Origin: Marinobacter denitrificans
GTDB lineage: Bacteria; Pseudomonadota; Gammaproteobacteria; Pseudomonadales; Oleiphilaceae
Assembly: GCF_008795955.1 (NCBI RefSeq)
Contig: NZ_VMHN01000001.1
Location: 806,001 to 870,000 of the forward strand
Direction: 5' to 3'
Length of the DNA: 64,000 nt
Positions 37,589 to 47,972 of the stretch are shown in pieces. The number at the start of each line of letters is the position of its first letter. Within the stretch, counting starts at the first letter, position 1. Below the pieces are notes generated by a model. The model searched no databases, had not been told where the DNA came from, and saw nothing but the letters and a program-made list of their open reading frames with translations. The position numbers were made by a program, and so were the translations under genes.

Positions 37589-38908
37589 ATGCACACCCCA
37601 GAACTACTGGCCCCTGCCGGCACTGCCGAACACCTCGAAACCGCCTTCGCCTATGGCGCCGATGCCGTCTATGCCGGCCAACCGCGGTATTCGCTAAGGG
37701 TAAGGAATAACAGCTTCAAAAACGTTACGGCCCTGGGGGACGGCATAAACCGGGCCCACGAACTGGGTAAGCAGTTCTACCTCGTATCCAACATCGCGCC
37801 CCACAACGACAAGGTACGCAGCTACCTCCGGGACCTGGAGCCAGTTCTGGAATACCGGCCGGACGCCCTTATCATGTCCGATCCCGGACTGATCATGCTG
37901 GTAAAGAAAAAATGGCCGGACCAACCCATACACCTTTCGGTACAGGCCAACGCGGTGAACTGGGCGACGGTGGAATTCTGGCGAAGACAGGGCATCAGCC
38001 GCGTTATTCTCTCGCGTGAACTGGCCCTGGACGAAATCCGCGACATCCGTGAAAAAGTGCCGGAAATGGAGCTGGAAGTCTTCGTCCACGGCGCCCTGTG
38101 CATGGCCTACTCCGGCCGCTGCCTGCTGTCCGGCTACATGAACCACCGCGACGCCAACCAGGGCGCCTGCACTAACGCCTGCCGCTGGAATTACAAGGAA
38201 GTCAGCCACCACCATGACCAGACCGGCGACCTGATCGCCACCTCGGCCAACGGCGAAGCCCAGATGGTAGAGCCAAAGGAAATCCTGCTGGAAGAACCCA
38301 ACCGCCCAGGCAGCTACATCCCCGCCTACGAGGACGAACACGGCACCTATATCATGAACTCCAAAGACCTACGCGCCGTCCAGCACGTCGCGGCACTGGC
38401 AGAAATGGGCATCCACTCCCTGAAAATCGAAGGCCGCACCAAAAGCACCTACTACGTCGCCCGCACCACCCAGGCCTACCGCCGCGCCATCGACGATGCC
38501 ACAGGTGGAAAACCCTTCGATATGAACCTGATGGACCAACTGGAAGCCCTCTCCAACCGCGGCTACACCGAAGGCTTCCTACGCCGCCACGTGCCTCAGG
38601 AATACCAGAACTACGAACAGGGCTCCTCCCTGAACGGCAGCCAGCAGGTCGTCGGCACTATTACTGACGTGGATGACCGGTGGCTGACCATCGACGTGAA
38701 AAACAAGTTTGCTCCCGGCGACACCCTCGAACTAATCACCCCGGCCGGCAACCTGCGGTTCAGCGCCGAAACCATGGAAAACCGCAACGGTGAGACCATG
38801 GGATACGCTCCGGGTAGCGGCCATATCGTTCGCATCCCCAAACCTGAGCAATTACCGCCATCCCTCGACTACAGCTACCTGACCCGTATTCTCCCTACCG
38901 GCGAATAG
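37589..38908 (+). CDS. trhP: U32-family tRNA hydroxylation protein (YegQ/TrhP)
   Basis: A 439-residue member of peptidase family U32: PELLAPAGTAEHLETAFAYG at the start, VFVHGALCMAYSGRCLLSGY (about 166-185) and the Cys set QGACTNACRW (about 195-204). The E. coli YegQ/TrhP protein makes 5-hydroxyuridine at tRNA position 34 from prephenate. Start 37589 is preceded by CGGAG at 5-6 bases; an ATG at 37568 is less well placed. Confidence 0.88.
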   Translation: MHTPELLAPAGTAEHLETAFAYGADAVYAGQPRYSLRVRNNSFKNVTALGDGINRAHELGKQFYLVSNIAPHNDKVRSYLRDLEPVLEYRPDALIMSDPGLIMLVKKKWPDQPIHLSVQANAVNWATVEFWRRQGISRVILSRELALDEIRDIREKVPEMELEVFVHGALCMAYSGRCLLSGYMNHRDANQGACTNACRWNYKEVSHHHDQTGDLIATSANGEAQMVEPKEILLEEPNRPGSYIPAYEDEHGTYIMNSKDLRAVQHVAALAEMGIHSLKIEGRTKSTYYVARTTQAYRRAIDDATGGKPFDMNLMDQLEALSNRGYTEGFLRRHVPQEYQNYEQGSSLNGSQQVVGTITDVDDRWLTIDVKNKFAPGDTLELITPAGNLRFSAETMENRNGETMGYAPGSGHIVRIPKPEQLPPSLDYSYLTRILPTGE

Positions 38909-38920
38909 CAATTAGTCGAA

Positions 38921-39029
38921 GGCCTCAGGCGGGTCTGGCTTCCAAAACCGTGCATTGCCAGGGATGGCAATGCCGAGCCCCCATGGACGGGTTCACGGCG
39001 TGTTTTGGAAGCCAGACCCGCCTGAGGCC
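38921..39029. repeat. Nested hairpin repeat, copy 1
   Basis: Arms 38921-38948 and 39002-39029 are perfect 28-bp inverted repeats. The 53-base interior holds, on the minus strand, the family's conserved strand (GTGAACCCGTCCATG here) and an inner 9-bp hairpin at 38952-38973 (GCATTGCCA / TGGCAATGC) with loop TCCC. It lies between trhP and the suf promoter. In the 469-base gap it shares, only this element and the suf promoter are visible. Confidence 0.9.
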
Positions 39030-39134
39030 CTCCTCAAACATTCAGTCTTATAGATACTAAGGCTATCACCTCGATTGCGACCCCCTTAGTGCCCCAAGGG
39101 CCGAATAAGGTATAATCACGACACGCGCAATTTA

Positions 39135-39167
39135 ATACCTGACTATTTTACTCTGGTATTGTATACT
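39135..39167 (+). promoter_or_regulatory. suf promoter with type 1 IscR site
   Basis: ATACCTGACT and ACTCTGGTAT flank a 5-base AT spacer at 39135-39159. This matches 23 of 25 positions of the type 1 IscR consensus as I recall it. Within and after it are a -35 CTGACT (39139-39144) and a -10 TATACT (39162-39167) 17 bases apart. Overlap of an IscR site with the -35 is how the [2Fe-2S] regulator represses its targets. iscR is not in the window. A second TATAAT lies at 39111 without a good -35. Confidence 0.72.
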
Positions 39168-39377
39168 CGCTCACCAGAAGAAACGGATTTTGCCCTTGGT
39201 TATCAACAGGGCAACGCCAAATCCGTCATCCAAAAACCGATTGCAGGGCGTACCCACTGGCTGGGCGACCATTGCAACGCCTGAAACATTTACATCCGCA
39301 AGGTAGCCACTCAAGCAAGGTTGCCGGCGACACCAGGGGCTGAAAAGCCCGAGATGAGAGAATACGGAGCGACGATC

Positions 39378-40826
<1,449 letters not shown>

Positions 40827-40855
40827 GACCTGCTTGCCCCGCCAGCTGCTGTGGA

Positions 40856-40967
40856 GGTCAGCGAGCAGGTTGGGCCTTCCGAAACACGCCGTGAATACGT
40901 CCATGTAGGCTCCTAAAAAACGTCCTTGTTTTTTAGGGTTTCGGAAGGCCCAACCTGCTCACTGACC
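40856..40967. repeat. Nested hairpin repeat, copy 2
   Basis: Arms 40856-40885 and 40938-40967 form a 30-bp stem with one mismatch. The 52-base interior carries the conserved strand GTGAATACGTCCATGTA on the plus strand and an inner hairpin at 40913-40936 (CTAAAAAAC / GTTTTTTAG, loop GTCCTT). The outer arm shares only the local pattern CTTCCGAAAC with the other copies. It begins 29 bases after the sufB stop, inside the suf operon. Confidence 0.9.
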
Positions 40968-41049
40968 CGGAGTTTGGAGGGGCACGAATATGCCAGTCCG
41001 CCGAAACAACATTATTCTGCTTCGGACGGCAAACACAAAAGTATGCGGA

Positions 41050-41153
41050 AGCCCTCGGGCAGGCCCTTCCGGGATCGTAAAAATCAGGGATGATTTTTTC
41101 GAGCGTACATGGACGTATTCACAGCGTATCCCGGAAGGGCCTGCCCGAGGGCT
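41050..41153. repeat. Nested hairpin repeat, copy 3
   Basis: Arms 41050-41075 and 41128-41153 are perfect 26-bp inverted repeats. The 52-base interior carries the conserved strand GTGAATACGTCCATGTA on the minus strand and an inner hairpin at 41079-41098 (AAAAATCA / TGATTTTT; minus-strand loop TCCC). It is in opposite orientation to copy 2, which ends 82 bases earlier. The stretch between them (40968-41049) holds no gene. Confidence 0.9.
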
Positions 41154-41227
41154 GACTCACCCAAGGTTTAAAGTTGGTACCGAGGGTGAGTACAAGAATT
41201 CAGACATCAGGAAGAGAGAAGCCATAA

Positions 41228-42001
41228 ATGCTGAGCATCAAGAACCTGCACGCATCCGTTGAGGGTGAAGAGATCCTCAAGGGCATCAACCTGGAAATCA
41301 AGGCCGGGGAAGTTCATGCCATTATGGGCCCGAACGGCTCAGGCAAGAGTACGCTGTCCCAGGTGCTTGCAGGTAATGAAACCTTTGAGGTAACCGAGGG
41401 CGAGATCACCCTGAACGGTGAGAACCTGCTGGATCTGGAGACCGAAGAGCGTGCTCGCGAAGGCATTTTCCTGGCGTTCCAGTACCCGGTGGAGATTCCC
41501 GGTGTCAGTAACCTTCAGTTCCTCCGCACCGCCGTTAACGCCATGCGTACACACCGTGGCGAGCCGGAGATGAACGCGGCCGAGTTCATGAAGCTGGCCA
41601 GAGAGGTTTCCAAACAGGTGGACCTGGACCCGGCGTTTCTCAAGCGCGGCGTCAACGAAGGCTTCTCCGGCGGTGAGAAGAAGCGTAACGAAATCATGCA
41701 GGCGCTTCTGCTGCAGCCCAAGCTGGCGATTCTTGACGAGACTGATTCGGGGCTTGATATCGATGCCCTGCAAGTGGTCTCCAAGGGCGTGAACGCCCTG
41801 CGCGCGGACGACCGCGCTATCCTGATGGTGACTCACTACCAGCGGCTGTTGAATCACATCGTGCCGGACTACGTACATGTTCTTGCCGGTGGCAAAATCG
41901 TCAAATCCGGTGGGCGAGAGCTGGCGCTGGAGCTTGAAGAGCGCGGTTACGGCTGGCTCGGTGTGAAAGACGAAGAAACCACCCCCAGTGCAGCGAGCTA
42001 A
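41228..42001 (+). CDS. sufC: Fe-S cluster assembly ATPase
   Basis: A 257-residue ABC ATPase of the SufBCD complex: Walker A GPNGSGKST (34-42), signature FSGGEKKRNE (about 147-156), Walker B LAILDETDSGLD. It energises cluster assembly in the cytoplasm and is not part of a transporter. AGGAAGAGAG precedes the ATG. It follows two nested hairpins, unlike the tight spacing of the rest of the operon. Confidence 0.97.
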   Translation: MLSIKNLHASVEGEEILKGINLEIKAGEVHAIMGPNGSGKSTLSQVLAGNETFEVTEGEITLNGENLLDLETEERAREGIFLAFQYPVEIPGVSNLQFLRTAVNAMRTHRGEPEMNAAEFMKLAREVSKQVDLDPAFLKRGVNEGFSGGEKKRNEIMQALLLQPKLAILDETDSGLDIDALQVVSKGVNALRADDRAILMVTHYQRLLNHIVPDYVHVLAGGKIVKSGGRELALELEERGYGWLGVKDEETTPSAAS

Positions 42002-42013
42002 GGAGGTCGTGGA

Positions 42014-43300
42014 ATGAAACCAGCACCAACGCTTTCCAGCGCCTTCCTTGAGCCGGGCCGGCAGTCACTGCCTGCACCGCTGCTTGAGCTGCGCAAACAA
42101 CGGGGTACGGCTCTGGTGGATATGCCATTGCCAACTCGCAAAACCGAGAACTGGAAGTACTCCAGCCGGCACCTGAAGCTGACTGATGAGCTTGCCGCTA
42201 CCCTGCCCGCGACCGGCAAGGACGGTCTCAGCCTGTCGCTGCCAGGTTACCGGGTGGTGTTTCATAACGGCGTGATGATTCCGGAAGCGTCGGATTTTCC
42301 CGATCTGGACGGTATCCGCATCCAGCGCTTCGCCGATCTCGATGACGACGAGGCGGCTGCCCTCGCCGATCGCCTCGACAACACCCTGGACAACCGGGCC
42401 GTGCAGATGGCCAGGCTGAACTCGGCGCGTTTTGAAGACGGCCTGCACATTCAGTTGGACAAGGAAGCTGTGCTCGACCAGCCCTTGTTCATCGTGCACG
42501 AAGTAACCGGCACCGCTTCTGGCTCTGCCTACCCGCGCATCTACGTGGACGCGGCGCGTCACAGCCAGATCACGCTGGTTGAGGAATACCTCTCCAGCGG
42601 CAATGAGCCTGTCATGGTCAATGCGGTCACCGAGTTCATGCTGGGAGACGGCGCCAATGTCACCAGCGTGCAATTGGTCATGGAGGGCGAGAACGTACAG
42701 CACATCGGTGCCACCGGTGTGCGCCAGGCAGCCAATGCCCGCTTTGAAAGCCATTGTGTCGGTTTCGGCGGACCGCTTCGCCGCCACGACCTGATGGTTC
42801 GCCTGGAAGGCGAAGGTGGTGAGTGCAAGCTGAATGGTGTGGTGGTTACCCAGGGCAAGCAGCACTACGACAACCACACCTCCATTGAGCACGTGGCTGC
42901 CCACTGCAACAGTGAAGAAACTTATCGCAACATCGCTGCGGACCAGTCCCACGCTGTGTTCAATGGCCGCATCCATATTCATGAGGATGCCCAGAAGTCG
43001 AACGCCAACATGAACAACAAGAACCTGTTGCTCTCAACCGGCGCCGAGATCGACACCAAGCCTGAGCTGGAGATCTACGCGGACGACGTCAAGTGTGCCC
43101 ACGGCGCGACCATTGGCCAGTTGGACAAGACTTCCCTGTTCTACCTGGTGTCCCGGGGCATCGGGCGCCGTGAAGCCAATACGCTGTTGACCATGGCCTT
43201 CATTAACGAACTTGTTGAACAGATCCCGGTGCAGGCAGTCAAAGATGCTGCACAGCTGCGGCTGAACGAGTTTTTCGACCAGACATTTGAGGAGGCCTGA
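42014..43300 (+). CDS. sufD: Fe-S cluster assembly scaffold subunit
   Basis: A 428-residue paralogue of SufB, with LPTRKTENWKYSS near the start and a late core KSNANMNNKNLLLS followed by CAHGATIGQLDKTSLFYL (His near 361). SufD supports iron entry into the SufBC2D complex. GGAGG precedes its ATG 12 bases after sufC. Confidence 0.95.
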   Translation: MKPAPTLSSAFLEPGRQSLPAPLLELRKQRGTALVDMPLPTRKTENWKYSSRHLKLTDELAATLPATGKDGLSLSLPGYRVVFHNGVMIPEASDFPDLDGIRIQRFADLDDDEAAALADRLDNTLDNRAVQMARLNSARFEDGLHIQLDKEAVLDQPLFIVHEVTGTASGSAYPRIYVDAARHSQITLVEEYLSSGNEPVMVNAVTEFMLGDGANVTSVQLVMEGENVQHIGATGVRQAANARFESHCVGFGGPLRRHDLMVRLEGEGGECKLNGVVVTQGKQHYDNHTSIEHVAAHCNSEETYRNIAADQSHAVFNGRIHIHEDAQKSNANMNNKNLLLSTGAEIDTKPELEIYADDVKCAHGATIGQLDKTSLFYLVSRGIGRREANTLLTMAFINELVEQIPVQAVKDAAQLRLNEFFDQTFEEA

Positions 43301-43306
43301 CCGGTT

Positions 43307-44560
43307 ATGACAGACCTTTCTGTGGCAAACAAGGCGGGCAGAGCAACGTTTGATGTCGATGCTGTCCGCCGGGACTTCCCGATCCTTGATCAACGGATCA
43401 ACGGCAAGCCCCTTGTGTATCTGGACAACGGTGCGTCGGCTCAGAAGCCGGTCGCCGTACTGGACGCCATGGATCGGTACTACCGGGAAATGCACTCCAA
43501 CGTCCACCGGGGCGCCCACACCCTGGGTGACCGTGCCACCAGCGCGTTTGAGGGGGCTCGCGAAAAAGTCCGGGACTTTCTGAACGCCGACAGCACCCGT
43601 GAGATTATCTGGACACGAGGCACCACAGAGGCCCTCAACCTGGTGGCCAATGGCCTGGCCGCTCGTCTGAAACCGGGCGACGAAATTCTGGTCAGCCAGA
43701 TGGAGCACCACGCCAATATCGTGCCTTGGCAGATGATTGCCGAGCGCACAGGGGCAAAAGTGGTGCCCATACAGGTCACGCCCCAGGGGGAGCTGGATGT
43801 GGATTCGTTCAACAGCCTGCTCGGTGAGCGCACGCGCATACTGGCGCTGACTCACGTATCCAATGTTCTGGGCACCATCAACCCGGTTGCCCCGCTGATC
43901 GAACAGGCCAAGGCCCGCGGCGTCATCACCGTAATCGACGGTGCCCAGGCAGTGCCCCACTTCAAGCCAGACGTTCAGGCGCTGGGCTGTGATTTTTACA
44001 TGTTCTCTGCCCACAAGATGTTCGGCCCTACCGGCATCGGGGTACTTTACGGCAAGGCCCAGCTGCTTGAGGAAATGCCCCCCTATCAGGGCGGCGGCGA
44101 AATGATCGAGCGGGTATCGTTCGAGCGTACCACCTGGAACACCCTGCCCTACAAGTTCGAGGCAGGCACTCCACCTATCGCCGAGGCAATCGGCCTGGGC
44201 GCCGCGATTGATTACCTTGACGGCTTGGACCGGGCCAGTATAGAGGCAGCGGAAAGTGCACTGCTTGCCCGTGCCAATGAGCTGGCGGAAACCGTTCCCG
44301 GTATGGAAATTATCGGTACTGCCAGCAACAAAGTGCCGGTCATGTCCTTTAAAATCGCCGGCCTGCACCCCAGTGACATAGGCACATTGCTGGACCAGCA
44401 GGGTATCGAGATCCGCACTGGCCACCATTGCGCCATGCCGCTGATGGACTTTTACGGGGTTCCCGGTACAGCCCGGGCATCCTTTGCGTTTTATAATACA
44501 CTGGAAGAAGTGGAACAGTTATTTACTGCCCTACAGAAAATCCAGCGCCTGTTTGCCTGA
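43307..44560 (+). CDS. sufS: Cysteine desulfurase
   Basis: A 417-residue PLP enzyme that takes sulfur from cysteine. The PLP lysine is in FSAHKMFGPTG (about Lys237) and the catalytic Cys in RTGHHCAMPLMD (Cys375). LDNGASAQKPVAVLDAM marks the N-terminal region. Group II desulfurases need SufE, which is encoded at the end of this operon. Confidence 0.96.
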   Translation: MTDLSVANKAGRATFDVDAVRRDFPILDQRINGKPLVYLDNGASAQKPVAVLDAMDRYYREMHSNVHRGAHTLGDRATSAFEGAREKVRDFLNADSTREIIWTRGTTEALNLVANGLAARLKPGDEILVSQMEHHANIVPWQMIAERTGAKVVPIQVTPQGELDVDSFNSLLGERTRILALTHVSNVLGTINPVAPLIEQAKARGVITVIDGAQAVPHFKPDVQALGCDFYMFSAHKMFGPTGIGVLYGKAQLLEEMPPYQGGGEMIERVSFERTTWNTLPYKFEAGTPPIAEAIGLGAAIDYLDGLDRASIEAAESALLARANELAETVPGMEIIGTASNKVPVMSFKIAGLHPSDIGTLLDQQGIEIRTGHHCAMPLMDFYGVPGTARASFAFYNTLEEVEQLFTALQKIQRLFA

Positions 44561-44573
44561 TGGAGGTGGAAAC

Positions 44574-44927
44574 ATGACAGCCGAAGTCTACACACCAACC
44601 GTAGCGGTCACCATGACGCCTACTGCGGTTAAACACGTACGCAAGCAACTGGACAAGAAGCCGGAGGCGAAAGGTATTCGACTGGCCATCAAGAAAAGCG
44701 GCTGCTCCGGATTCAAGTATGAAACCCAGTGGGTAGAAGAAGTCAGCGCGGACGACAAGGTCTTCCATATCGACGGTGTGGATCTGTTCGTGAAGGAAGA
44801 GCACCTGCCGCTGGTGAATGGCATTGAGATTGATTTTGTGACTGAGGGGGTTAACTCCCTGTTCCAGTTTCGGAATCCGAATGCGACCGCTGAGTGCGGA
44901 TGTGGTGAGAGTTTTACCGTCGCCTGA
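44574..44927 (+). CDS. sufA: A-type Fe-S carrier protein
   Basis: A 117-residue IscA/HesB-fold protein with the three cluster cysteines in KKSGCSGFKY (about Cys44) and AECGCGESF (about 109-111). It carries clusters from the SufBCD scaffold to target enzymes. I start at MTAEVYTPT (44574), preceded by TGGAGG, not at the far upstream frame opening inside sufS. Confidence 0.92.
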   Translation: MTAEVYTPTVAVTMTPTAVKHVRKQLDKKPEAKGIRLAIKKSGCSGFKYETQWVEEVSADDKVFHIDGVDLFVKEEHLPLVNGIEIDFVTEGVNSLFQFRNPNATAECGCGESFTVA

Positions 44928-44957
44928 ACACGAACAGAAAACGAGGCCCCAAACGGC

Positions 44958-45500
44958 ATGCAAGAACGGGAAGTGGTCCTGACCAAACGCGAAGTAGAGG
45001 CACGCCTGGTGCCCACCGGAACGGAAATCATGATTCCGTCGGATACCTTTGTGACCATCACACAGTCACTGGGCGGCAGCTTTACCGTTGCTGTCAACGG
45101 CAACCTCGCTCGTATTGAGGGCCACAATGCCGATGCCCTGGGCAAGAAGCCCCTGGCGAGCAGCTTCGAAACACCCGAAGACGGCACCATCAACGAAAAC
45201 CAGGTCTGGGAAGCCATGCAGAACTGCTACGACCCGGAAATTCCGGTGAACGTGGTGGACCTGGGCCTGATCTACGACTGCAAGATTGAGAATGGCACCG
45301 AAGACGGCAATCACGTCTACGTCCTGATGACCCTCACCGCCGCCGGATGCGGAATGGGGCCGGTAATTACCGAAGACGTCAAGACCAAGCTTGAGCACGT
45401 GCCCAATGTGGACAAGGTGACCGTTGAACTCACCTTCGATCCACCCTGGAACAACGACATGCTCACCGATGAAGCCAAGCTTGAGCTGGGGATGCTGTAA
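44958..45500 (+). CDS. sufT: SufT, Fe-S cluster maturation protein with MIP18/DUF59 domain
   Basis: A 180-residue protein with an N-terminal extension (about 1-75) and a C-terminal DUF59 domain: YDPEIPVNVVDLGLIYDC (about 91-108), LTAAGCGMGPVI and LTFDPPWNNDMLTDEAK. SufT proteins help mature Fe-S enzymes when demand is high. It overlaps the sufE ATG by one base (TAATG). Confidence 0.93.
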   Translation: MQEREVVLTKREVEARLVPTGTEIMIPSDTFVTITQSLGGSFTVAVNGNLARIEGHNADALGKKPLASSFETPEDGTINENQVWEAMQNCYDPEIPVNVVDLGLIYDCKIENGTEDGNHVYVLMTLTAAGCGMGPVITEDVKTKLEHVPNVDKVTVELTFDPPWNNDMLTDEAKLELGML

Positions 45501-45961
45501 TGACTGCCTCCGAACAGGACTTTCTGACCAACCCGCTGGGGAAAGATACGACGCTGGAAGATGTGCTGGACGGCTTCGAGTTTCTCGACGACTGGGAAGA
45601 GCGCTACGCGTTTATTATCGACCTGGGTAAACAATTACCGCCATTCCCGGATGAGGAACGCACGGAAGAAAACTACGTGCACGGGTGCCAGAGCCAGGTC
45701 TGGCTGATTCATCACTACGATGGACCCAGCGGCAAGCTGTACCTGTTGATTGATTCCGACGCCATTATCGTTCGTGGCCTTGCGGCTATCATTCTGGTGG
45801 CCCTGAACGGCAAGACACCGAGAGACCTGTTGGCGACCGACATCGACGAGCTGTTCGAACAGCTGGACCTGTTCCGCCATATCTCCCCCACCCGGGGCAA
45901 CGGACTCCGGGCCATGGTCAGCAAGATCCGCGATATCGCGGCGGAAACTGCCGCAGCCTGA
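45500..45961 (+). CDS. sufE: Sulfur-transfer protein SufE
   Basis: A 153-residue SufE-fold protein with the acceptor Cys in YVHGCQSQVWL (Cys63). It accepts persulfide sulfur from SufS and passes it to SufB. It ends the sufBCDSATE operon. Its 3' end is 18 bases from the convergent flgT stop. Confidence 0.95.
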   Translation: MTASEQDFLTNPLGKDTTLEDVLDGFEFLDDWEERYAFIIDLGKQLPPFPDEERTEENYVHGCQSQVWLIHHYDGPSGKLYLLIDSDAIIVRGLAAIILVALNGKTPRDLLATDIDELFEQLDLFRHISPTRGNGLRAMVSKIRDIAAETAAA

Positions 45962-45979
45962 ATGTGATGGCGATAGCGT

Positions 45980-47170
45980 CTACCAGACGATCGCCACATC
46001 ATCCCTCTGGATATTGACCTGCCCACCTGAAACGGGAATTCTGCCGTTGCTGAAATCCGGGTGGACGTTGTTCACCGTCATGGTGGCACCACTGTCCTGG
46101 AGCTCAGGGGTCGAGCCTGGCGCATCAAAGAAGCTGGCACTGCGGTAGAGTTTCAGTTCATCACCCGGCCGCAGCCCGGCGGTGGCACCGGAATCCAGGG
46201 TCACCTTGTTGCCATCCACCCGGGTCACCCGGGTGATAAATGGTTGGCATGCCAGAGCATCGTTTACCGCCGACGTCATATCCTTCATCAGGCCACCCAC
46301 GGCCTGGCCATAACGGGTTTCCTGAAAACCGGCCGAGCCGAAACCGTCGGCGGAGCCGGGGCCGGCATCCCACCGCGCTTCGGTCGCAAAACGTTCCTGG
46401 TAGACCGGAGCACCACTGAACCCGTCATAAATCATCAGGTCCGCGACAAACCGTCTGTTCTGGTTGGCAGCGCCAATCCCCCGCTGCATGCGGTCGATAA
46501 CGGAACTCCCCCACGCGTCCGGGTCAGATACACCCACATCACGGATGACGCCGGCAACCACAAACTGAACCCCCAGTTCCCGCGCCACCTGGATGACGTT
46601 GGTAAGACGGTTATTGAACTTCTGCTGGGTTGGCGCGTTCAGAAGATCACTGAAAAGACGCTGGGTGGTAGCACCAAATACCTGAAGATGGCCGGTATTT
46701 CGAAGTTCCGCCTGCAATAATTGCGGCAAGATCTCGCCGGCGTCATCAATACGGCCAATCCGCGCCTGGTCCGGGTATACCATCGGGAAGCCGGTCACCG
46801 CGACGCGTTTTCTCAGACCACTTGCCTCACCCGCACTGCAGCTTCCGCTTTCGGACATATCCGCCCGCACAGTAACCCGCAGCAGATTGCCACTGCGATA
46901 CTCATCAACCACCTTTACTGATCTGGCCCTGGACGACGACGCCACCTGCAGACGGGATTCAGTCACCACGCCATTTTCCATGGTATCGCGACTGCTGATT
47001 TTCGCCTCGTACTGCAGGGATACATCCCGCAAAGCGGCCTTTCTGGCCTCCTCCCTGGCGCTGTCCACGTCGTCATTGTAGATGGTGGCATGGCCAACGC
47101 CCTCAAGTACGACGGCCTGAACATTGGCAGCAAGCATCAGCGCTGTAATAACCAGAATTACCGGCTTCAT
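45980..47170 (-). CDS. flgT: Flagellar assembly protein T
   Basis: A 396-residue exported protein with a short signal peptide (to about residue 19) and three regions: an N-terminal part rich in EEARKAALRDVSLQYEAKISS, a TolB-like middle (KRVAVTGFP to LGVQFVVAGVIRDVG) and a C-terminal domain. FlgT forms the H-ring around the flagellar basal body in marine bacteria such as Vibrio. flgP is 14 bases upstream on the same strand; flgO is not visible. Confidence 0.88.
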   Translation of the reverse strand: MKPVILVITALMLAANVQAVVLEGVGHATIYNDDVDSAREEARKAALRDVSLQYEAKISSRDTMENGVVTESRLQVASSSRARSVKVVDEYRSGNLLRVTVRADMSESGSCSAGEASGLRKRVAVTGFPMVYPDQARIGRIDDAGEILPQLLQAELRNTGHLQVFGATTQRLFSDLLNAPTQQKFNNRLTNVIQVARELGVQFVVAGVIRDVGVSDPDAWGSSVIDRMQRGIGAANQNRRFVADLMIYDGFSGAPVYQERFATEARWDAGPGSADGFGSAGFQETRYGQAVGGLMKDMTSAVNDALACQPFITRVTRVDGNKVTLDSGATAGLRPGDELKLYRSASFFDAPGSTPELQDSGATMTVNNVHPDFSNGRIPVSGGQVNIQRDDVAIVW

Positions 47171-47184
47171 GGATAATTGGTCTC

Positions 47185-47718
47185 TCAGTCGAGGTAGTAG
47201 AGGGAGTCCACGCCCCGGCTCTGCACATCACCGACGCTGTCATTATCCCGGGGCATGGGAATCGGGCACAGGTCCTGAACCTCTCTGTCGGATACTCGGG
47301 AGACACACGCACGGAACCTGGGTTCCAGCTTCAATTCCATCACTGTTTCCACAACCCCGTCACTGTGTTCATTCACAGCTACCATCTTGGCTCCACGGAT
47401 GTAGCTGTCCACGTAAGTGCGGAACATGTCGTTCTGCAGCACAAAGTCATTCACCGTTGAACTGCCGTAAATCACCGTGCCGTAAACCCGTTCCGCCAGA
47501 TTACGGTAAGCATCAAGCTGTGATGCCCGGCGGGCAAGCAGCCGCTTGCGGGTATTCACGCGGTCTTTCGAGACATTTTCATAGGTACCAAAGCCACTGA
47601 CCCGCACCGTTATCGGGGCCAGCTCAGTCTGTTGCTGCGAGTCCCGCTGCTGACCGATCGGGGCACAGCCCATTATTGTCACCACCAGCGCAGGTATCAG
47701 TATCCACCGCAAGGTCAT
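47185..47718 (-). CDS. flgP: FlgP-like LPP20-family lipoprotein
   Basis: A 177-residue lipoprotein with signal MTLRWILIPALVV and lipobox IMGC (about Cys18). The core RKRLLARRASQLDAYRNLAE (about 58-77) and VNEHSDGVVETVMELKLE match the LPP20/FlgP family of outer-membrane flagellar proteins. I use the Met at 47718, which gives a clean signal; the frame opens seven codons earlier. The 254 bases before the next gene hold no clear element. Confidence 0.85.
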   Translation of the reverse strand: MTLRWILIPALVVTIMGCAPIGQQRDSQQQTELAPITVRVSGFGTYENVSKDRVNTRKRLLARRASQLDAYRNLAERVYGTVIYGSSTVNDFVLQNDMFRTYVDSYIRGAKMVAVNEHSDGVVETVMELKLEPRFRACVSRVSDREVQDLCPIPMPRDNDSVGDVQSRGVDSLYYLD

Positions 47719-47972
47719 GTTGATTCTCCGAAAAAACACCAGTTCAACATGCCCATGAAAAATTCACGCCAACCTTTGTAACTGGCTGAAATCCATAACT
47801 CCACGTTCTTTAACGCTGCCTCTCTTCCCTCAGAGCGGCAAAAAACCACCGCTATTTACACTAGGAAAACAAACCGTTACTGCATCACCGGTGAGTGAGA
47901 AAACGAACTGGATTAGTCTGAACATCGCGCAATCTATAAACCGACACTACAAATGCATTATCAGGATCCATC

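Noticed and set aside
38909..39377. Search for a small regulator gene (iscR or sufR) before sufB
   Set aside because: No open frame with an Rrf2-type or other regulator pattern is present; only the hairpin and promoter are visible.
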